Positions 58,707-64,000 of a stretch of 64,000 bases of DNA are shown piece by piece. Below the pieces are notes generated by a model that saw only the letters and a list, made by a program, of their open reading frames with translations, was not told where the DNA came from and did not search any database. The position numbers were made by a program, and so were the translations under genes. Within the stretch, counting starts at the first letter, position 1, and each line of letters starts with the position of its first letter. This DNA is from Dicaeum eximium (taxonomy: Eukaryota > Chordata > Aves > Passeriformes > Dicaeidae), in assembly GCA_013396995.1 (NCBI GenBank), contig VWZP01007503.1:26024-90023 (forward strand), given 5' to 3'.

Positions 58707-58727
58707 TATTTTCTGTAGAAAAAAGCA

Positions 58728-61700
58728 ATTACTACTTGTTTGATTTCCTGATGATGGGGAAAAATCTGGACCCTCAACTTTCCCAGGTGTGCCAGTGTGT
58801 GCAATGTGTCCATCTTCAACATGGCTACAGCCCCATTAACAGTAAATTCTCTGTACAGGTGGGATCCAGGAGGGCTGATGCTCGAGGGGCATTGCTTCAG
58901 CCCAGTGGCACTGAGGTGCTGTCACCTGGAGTGACAGAGCTTGCTGGGGCTGATCTGTGTGGGCCAAAGAGCCCTCTGGAAGGTGAGGCCTTTCCCTGCT
59001 CTGGCTTTGCACTGGGCTTGTTTAAACTGGAGTGAACTCTTAAAACAGCACTTTCTGCTTTGGCTTTTGGGGATTGGGTCTTCTGCTGGCCTCGGCTCCT
59101 TTCCTTGACCTGCCTCACCCCTGAGATAATTCGGGAGCTTTCTCCAGCAGTTTGGGAGCTGTTGTGCCTGCATGAGCATGCAGCATTATACCCTGCAGCC
59201 CAAACCCAGCATCCAGCCAGGGCACAGAGCTGACCTCTGCTACTTGGAGTAGGCATAGAAAAGAAAATGCCTGCTTGCTTTCAGTCTGGGGGCTCTGTGG
59301 GTTTGCTGGTCATCCAGGGAACTTGGCAATGGATGACCCAGTGCAGGTGTGAAAATTACCCTGTGCAGAGCTGGCAACACAAATGGCACAGTAATTTGTT
59401 TTAGGCCAGTTTTCTACTAGGAGGGAGACCTCATATATGAGTACCATGCATCCCTACAACAGCAACCAAGAATTTCTCTTCCATAGGAAATAGTAGCCAT
59501 GGAAGTAATAGTTCCAGCTTAACTGAAGATGGGAGTGAGACAGATGGCTTTGAGCATCCTTTCCAAGGCCTCTTAGAGAAGGCTGCTTTAGGGTTTGGGG
59601 AAGGCAGCATACCATGGAAATGGGAACACCGTGGCCTGCACTAAATTTGTGGCTGATGTGGATTTTCAGAAATGCCTTCATTTTGGGCTACAGAGGTTAA
59701 AGTAGCAAAAGAAATTGGCAGTGAAGGCAGAAAAAAAAGAAGCTCTTCTCCAAGGATCTACCCTGTGTGCCTCTTGCTTTCCAAACAGGCAATTTCACTT
59801 GCCAGGACTATTGATCCAGTGCACTTGTTTGCAGCATCAAGCCATATATAGCATTTTTAGAGGAAAATCGTTAGACTGTGACTGATTGGGAAAGTTACCA
59901 GCTTAGTTTTAGCTGAGCTCAGTTCCTTCAATAAAACAAAACCCAAGCAGGTGATTATCCCTGGGTTAAGAATCTCCATGTGACCCTTAAAGCATCACAC
60001 AGCAGGTGATGCTGCAGGGAGTCTGAGATTGAAAAAGAAACCCCCACACAATGGGGAAATGCTGTGTGGTGAGCTGTCAGCCTCCAGGACATGCTGTTCT
60101 TGGAAAAGCCTCTTACTGTTTGAATTCAAGGCTGGATTTTGATACTCCTTTTTCAGGCTGATTCCTGTTGCAGGGCAGGAGGAAGGATGTGCAAATGCAG
60201 CTTGTGGGGCCTCTCATGGCATGTTTGTGTAGAAGTGTTCTCCTTGTGCTGTTAGCTATTGTTTGTACCTATTTTACAACAGCACAGACTGCACCCCCCT
60301 TGAATGTATTTCATGGAAGATTCAGTCCTAATGCTCCCTTTCCTGATTTGTTTGCTTTAGGAATTTTTTTAGAAACATGGGCCTCATGCTTGTGGCATGC
60401 TGGTGAATTTGGCTTGCCCTGTTTATTCCATGCTTCAGATTCCTGGTCTGCAAAGCCGGTGGTAGTTTCCTCCTTTCTGTAAATCACACTGAGATTAAGC
60501 AAAGCAAGGTGATCCAAAGGAGGTAGCAATTGGAAACAAAACTATATTTCCTTTCTAATGAATAATAATGCTCGGGTGTCTTGTCTCCCTTCAGTTTGTG
60601 CCTCAAAAAGTCAAAGTGATTTATTTGATTTCTCATTTTCTTGGTGTCGCCTCTTCGTGGGCTTAAAATTGTTATGCTGTCATTATTGAATTAGACTTAC
60701 ACTGTATTTACATGAATACTATACATTGCTATAAAAATTTCTATTTTGTGTATCTCTAACAAGGAGGAAATTACAGGTTCTGGCCCTATCTTTGCTGTGG
60801 TACAGCTGAGGGGAGATAAGAATAAATTCATGACAGTTGGATTGTCTCATTTTCTCTATCTAAAGAAGTGCTTAGGTTTTGGTCAGCCTTCTTTTTTAAA
60901 CCTTTTTGGTAAAATTCTGTGTTTGATCTGCTCAGCTGAGGTGGGTCCCTCCTCTCTGAGCCTCAACATCCCTCAGTTTCCCAATGGATGAGCAGTGCTC
61001 TACTAGACCTTCAAATGTTGACCAAAAGGGAATGTTGTTGTGGGTGGATCCATTCTATCAACATTGGATCTGGAAAGGGAAGCTGGCCACTTATGTCATA
61101 TTAAAAAAAACCCCAAATATTTACGATTGGAGGAGATGCAAATACATGTATACACATGTCTATGTGTATAAATATGTTTTTATATGTTTTGTACATTCTT
61201 CCTGAAAGTTTAATGTTGGGGGCTAACCTGGGGATGAATTTTGTGTGAACTTAAGGAATATGGAGCATTTAAAGTAGACTGACATCCCACTGGCTAGCCT
61301 GGCACACTGAACAAGTAAGGTTGCCTCACTCTTTTCTTCCCCAATCCCCTTTTTCATATATCCATCTCTTTTCTATTAGAAAAATAATTTTAGTCCCTCC
61401 CACTCAGAATAAAACTTACCGCAGAGCTCAGAGTCTGTGCACACTGGAGTGTTCAAAATGGGATTTAACAGGCGTGTGAGTAATGGAATAAACCTTCCCT
61501 TGGCTTTACTCCAGAAGGCTGAAATCCTTCCTTTCGCTGCATTTCCTCTGTCATTCCCACCATCCACCCTGCTATTCATGGCATGCAGAATGGTGAGAAG
61601 TTTCCACCCAGGAAAGAGAGCTCCCCACCTGCTGTCATCTCTCCCAGACAATCAGCGGAGGCACATGAGGTGCTCCATTTAACCTGACAGCACTTAAAAG

Positions 61701-63367
61701 ATGAGAACCCAGACCCGGGAGTTTGGATTTTTTGTCAGCATGATGATACCAGATACTGGCAAAACCTGCTAAAAATCTATTTTTGTGCTCATCCTTTCCC
61801 TCCTGGCCCAGTGGTATGTCTGCAGCCACACCTTGGAGCAAACATGATACTCCTACAAAGTTTCTGCTGTTGCTGCCTTGCTGTGCCCACAGGGATTGAC
61901 AGCTGCACCACAGGTGTCATAGTGCAAGCAGAGCTTTCCTTCACGAGCCTCAGACTCTCTCATAATTGCTCATATTCAGAAAAAAGGCAAAGGAAGTCAA
62001 TTCAGCTCTTCATGTTGCTAATGAGTCATGCAGATTGCAGCAGTCTGAGGAAAAATAGGTAATCCCGGAGCAGAGTGTAAGTTTGGTCATGTGGATAAAG
62101 GGGTTATTGACAAGCAGGAGCTGCAGGAGGGCTTATGCTGAAGGAGGAGGAGGCTCGATGGCATGGATATTCACTGGAGAGGGGGTAGGAAATCCTGATG
62201 AGTTGTTAGGCTTTGCTCCAGATGCTCTGGGGGAGGTGGAGCCATGAGCTGGGGCACAGGCCACAGAGCTGTTCTCATGTGGACCAAAGGCTGAGAGAAT
62301 AAAGCTGTGAGATGATGCGCAGTGTTCTGCTCTCCAAGTGCAGAATTAATTTGCAGTTACAGGTTTTTTAGCACATGTCATTGGCATCTTCTCATAGCAA
62401 CGGGCCACACGGTTCTCACCAATGACAAAACCTCAAAAATAGCACTGGTAAGAGAAGGACTCATGGGGCCAGGTAAGAGAGGGACTTATGGTGCCACTCC
62501 CCATCCTTGGAGCTGGCTTTTGGGCTGGCTCTGAACTGCTCTTTGACAGGTCCACCCCAGCACGGTTTAGTTTGGTTCTGCAAAAAGTATTTGTCACATG
62601 ATCTTAAATGGAATGCCTTCACAAGCAACATTCACTGCTGATTTCCCTGGAAGTTCAACTGGAGACTTTCCAGCTGAGGTCCCAGCTCCCAGTGGAAAAG
62701 GACCAATGGAAAAGGTTCCAGTGGAGCTCCATGCTGGTTTGCAGATCTCTCTGCACACAGCTCAGAGGAGGATCCACACCTTCCTTTTACAGTCCTGCAT
62801 AAAAACGTTAGTTTTGCTTCTAATAACCAAAGGTTCTACATTGCTTAATTATGCTTTACATGCTTTACTACTAATTAAAAGTATCTGACGTTTGGGGGAG
62901 AAAACATATATTGGGCAAAGCACCTGTGCCTGCAGGGAATGTATGCATTGGTTATGCATGGGGGTAGAACATTCCATTGAAGGTTGGTTTAAATTTTCAA
63001 CTTTTCACTTTTCAAGTGAAAAGACCCACTTTCCATCACCCAACAAGGTGCTGGTGGCTACTGCCAACAAGGGACAGGAAGAGGTTGCTTGGCTGGCTTG
63101 GAGGGCCTGTCAGTGCTGAAGCTGAGGTGAAAGATCTGTACACAATATGTGCTTCACGTGGAGAATCTGGGAATGGCATTGGAAAGGAGCGAGGATCAGG
63201 TGTAAGGAATCTGTTGAGTGTCATAAACCTGATGGGCACAGGGTCCACACAGAAGAGGCAAGGCTGCTTAGGGAAGTCATTTGTGGAGCACAGGAGTTCC
63301 TGAAATCTCTCCCTGTAGGGTTTGCCTTTGCTGCAGAAAATAATTGTTCATGCTTTTTTTCTTTCTT

Positions 63368-63443
<76 letters not shown>

Positions 63444-63819
63444 CCTTTTCCCTTATGTCTTTTTTATTTTGGGTTGCATTACCTCATTTCTGTACCTTTG
63501 GATACAGAAAAAAAAAGCACTGTCTGTGCATAATCCCTGCAATAATTCCTGTATAGCCGCAGACCTCAACCCTTTCTGTACTTTTAAATCTTATTGTCAC
63601 TGTCCGCTTTTGTGCTGAAACATGCTGACACTTTCCTCTGAAGTTTTCCTTAGTGTGCCCTAATGAAGAAAAGGGAGAAGCAAGGAACAGGGCGGGAGAA
63701 CAACTAACTTTACGAAGGGGCACCGTGATGATGCTTGTCAGAAAATGTCTCTGCCGCTGGGTGCACCAAATTGAGATCACCGGGGGAACAAATTGGCAGC
63801 AATTAGTAGAGGAGCAAAC
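58728..63819. other. Intergenic region between CREB3L2 and the next gene
   Basis: About 5 kb with no recognisable exon, RNA gene or transposon. It holds a 9-base-arm hairpin at 63001-63023 and the long T-rich tract at 63354-63449. If the 3'UTR ends earlier than assumed, this interval is longer. Confidence 0.6.
63354..63449. repeat. Long poly(T) tract with uninterrupted runs of 32 and 40
   Basis: A nearly pure T stretch with T32 at 63370-63401, CC, and T40 at 63404-63443, then T/C-rich flank. It lies about 370 bases upstream of the CpG promoter. There is no LINE or SINE body on either side, so it is not clearly a retrotransposon tail. Run lengths may be inaccurate from sequencing. Confidence 0.9.
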
Positions 63820-63918
63820 GCGGGTATAGGAAGGCGAGGGGCACCTGGGCTGGCTCTGGAAGGTGTTCGCAGCCGGCCGGGCGTGGCCGCGGGGGCGCGG
63901 CGGGGGCGCGGCGCTGCC

Positions 63919-63923
63919 ATTGG
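63919..63923 (-). promoter_or_regulatory. Inverted CCAAT box (ATTGG), NF-Y type
   Basis: GCCATTGGCC contains ATTGG flanked as NF-Y sites often are. It lies about 50 bases upstream of the ZNF143-like site, a spacing typical of CpG promoters. Confidence 0.5.
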
Positions 63924-63931
63924 CCGGCGGC

Positions 63932-63940
63932 GGGCGGGGC
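63932..63940 (+). promoter_or_regulatory. GC box (SP1/KLF), GGGCGGGGC region
   Basis: A canonical GC box core GGGCGGGGC. Three copies of GGGCGTGGC, a KLF-type CACCC/GC-box variant, surround it (63879-63887, 63937-63945, 63949-63957). Confidence 0.6.
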
Positions 63941-63968
63941 GTGGCGGCGGGCGTGGCCGGGCAGGAGT

Positions 63969-63985
63969 TTCCCACAATGCCCCGC
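63969..63985 (+). promoter_or_regulatory. ZNF143/THAP11-type promoter element
   Basis: TTCCCACAATGCCCCGC matches the ZNF143 (Staf) binding consensus TTCCCAnnATGCnnnGC, usually found within about 100 bases of start sites in CpG promoters. It was matched by eye. Confidence 0.5.
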
Positions 63986-64000
63986 TGCAGTGCGGCCGCC

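Larger units (their letters stand above)
52136..58727 (+). other. CREB3L2: Probable CREB3L2 3'UTR, about 6.6 kb
   Basis: After the stop there is no acceptor leading to further conserved coding sequence. The next convincing poly(A) arrangement is AATAAA at 58701, followed by a CA at about 58726 and a T/G-rich stretch (TTGTTTGATTTCC). Mammalian CREB3L2 also has a very long 3'UTR of several kb, so the length is plausible. It contains an early AATAAA at 53323, a Pumilio-type TGTAAATA, a (GT)n/(AC)n hairpin, a MIR-like relic, a TG repeat and several ATTTA elements. The extent is inferred; only RNA data would fix it. Confidence 0.65.
63820..64000 (+). promoter_or_regulatory. CpG-island promoter of the next gene, probably DGKI
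   Basis: Base composition changes sharply to very high G+C with dense CpG. GC boxes, an inverted CCAAT box and a ZNF143-type site are present, and a NotI site (GCGGCCGC) lies at the edge. In vertebrates DGKI follows CREB3L2 in the same orientation, so this is most likely its promoter or 5' end. An ATG at 63977 opens a frame (MPRCSAAA) to the window edge, but it does not resemble the DGKI N terminus I know and lies inside the ZNF143-like motif, so I do not call it a start. The direction is inferred from synteny; a divergent transcript is possible. Confidence 0.7.

Noticed and set aside
63484..63975. 163-residue minus-strand open frame ending in the CpG promoter
   Set aside because: The Pro/Ala/Arg-rich start is what GC-rich promoter DNA gives in any frame. 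The rest is unrelated AT-rich sequence.
1..64000. CRISPR array, operon, phage or other undescribed defence-type system
   Set aside because: No regularly spaced repeats, no dense gene packing and no ribosome binding sites. The spliced exons and CR1 elements show ordinary vertebrate nuclear DNA.

Overview
The window looks like ordinary nuclear DNA from a bird. It contains eleven spliced vertebrate exons with GT-AG boundaries, 5'-truncated copies of the CR1 LINE (the dominant retrotransposon of birds and other sauropsids), few other interspersed repeats and compact introns. Nothing suggests a prokaryote, phage, plasmid or virus. There is no operon and no CRISPR array.

One gene fills most of it: CREB3L2 (BBF2H7), on the + strand, recognised from the protein. 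CREB3L2 is an ER-membrane bZIP transcription factor of the OASIS family. The coding exons that correspond to exons 2-12 of human CREB3L2 lie between 22718 and 52135. Every intron phase agrees, and they encode about 485 residues. Exon 1 (about 34 codons in human) is not in the window, so positions 1-22717 are treated as the end of intron 1. The total would be about 519 residues, against 520 in human. The exons encode, in order: the acidic N-terminal activation region, two sumoylation-type motifs, a TPPSS/SDSEG phosphodegron-like segment, the basic region, the leucine zipper, the transmembrane segment, a site-1-protease RSLL motif and a lumenal tail with three N-glycosylation sequons.

Layout: 1-22717, intron 1 with an internal CpG-rich island near 4.2-4.6 kb and three CR1 fragments; 22718-52135, exons and introns 2-11; 52136 to about 58727, a probable 6.6-kb 3'UTR ending at an AATAAA at 58701 (with a possible early poly(A) site at 53323); 58728-63819, intergenic, with a T-rich tract near its end; 63820-64000, a dense CpG promoter with GC boxes, an inverted CCAAT box and a ZNF143-type site. 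By vertebrate gene order (CREB3L2 followed head-to-tail by DGKI) this last piece is most likely the DGKI promoter. That is inference, because no DGKI coding sequence is visible.

I do not see a previously undescribed system here. The points worth a second look are splice-site choices in CREB3L2 (a NAGNAG acceptor, two pairs of competing in-frame sites, a readable intron 9), an intragenic CpG island with no assigned transcript, a (GT)n/(AC)n hairpin early in the 3'UTR, a MIR-like relic in the 3'UTR, and a nested inverted repeat in intron 1.
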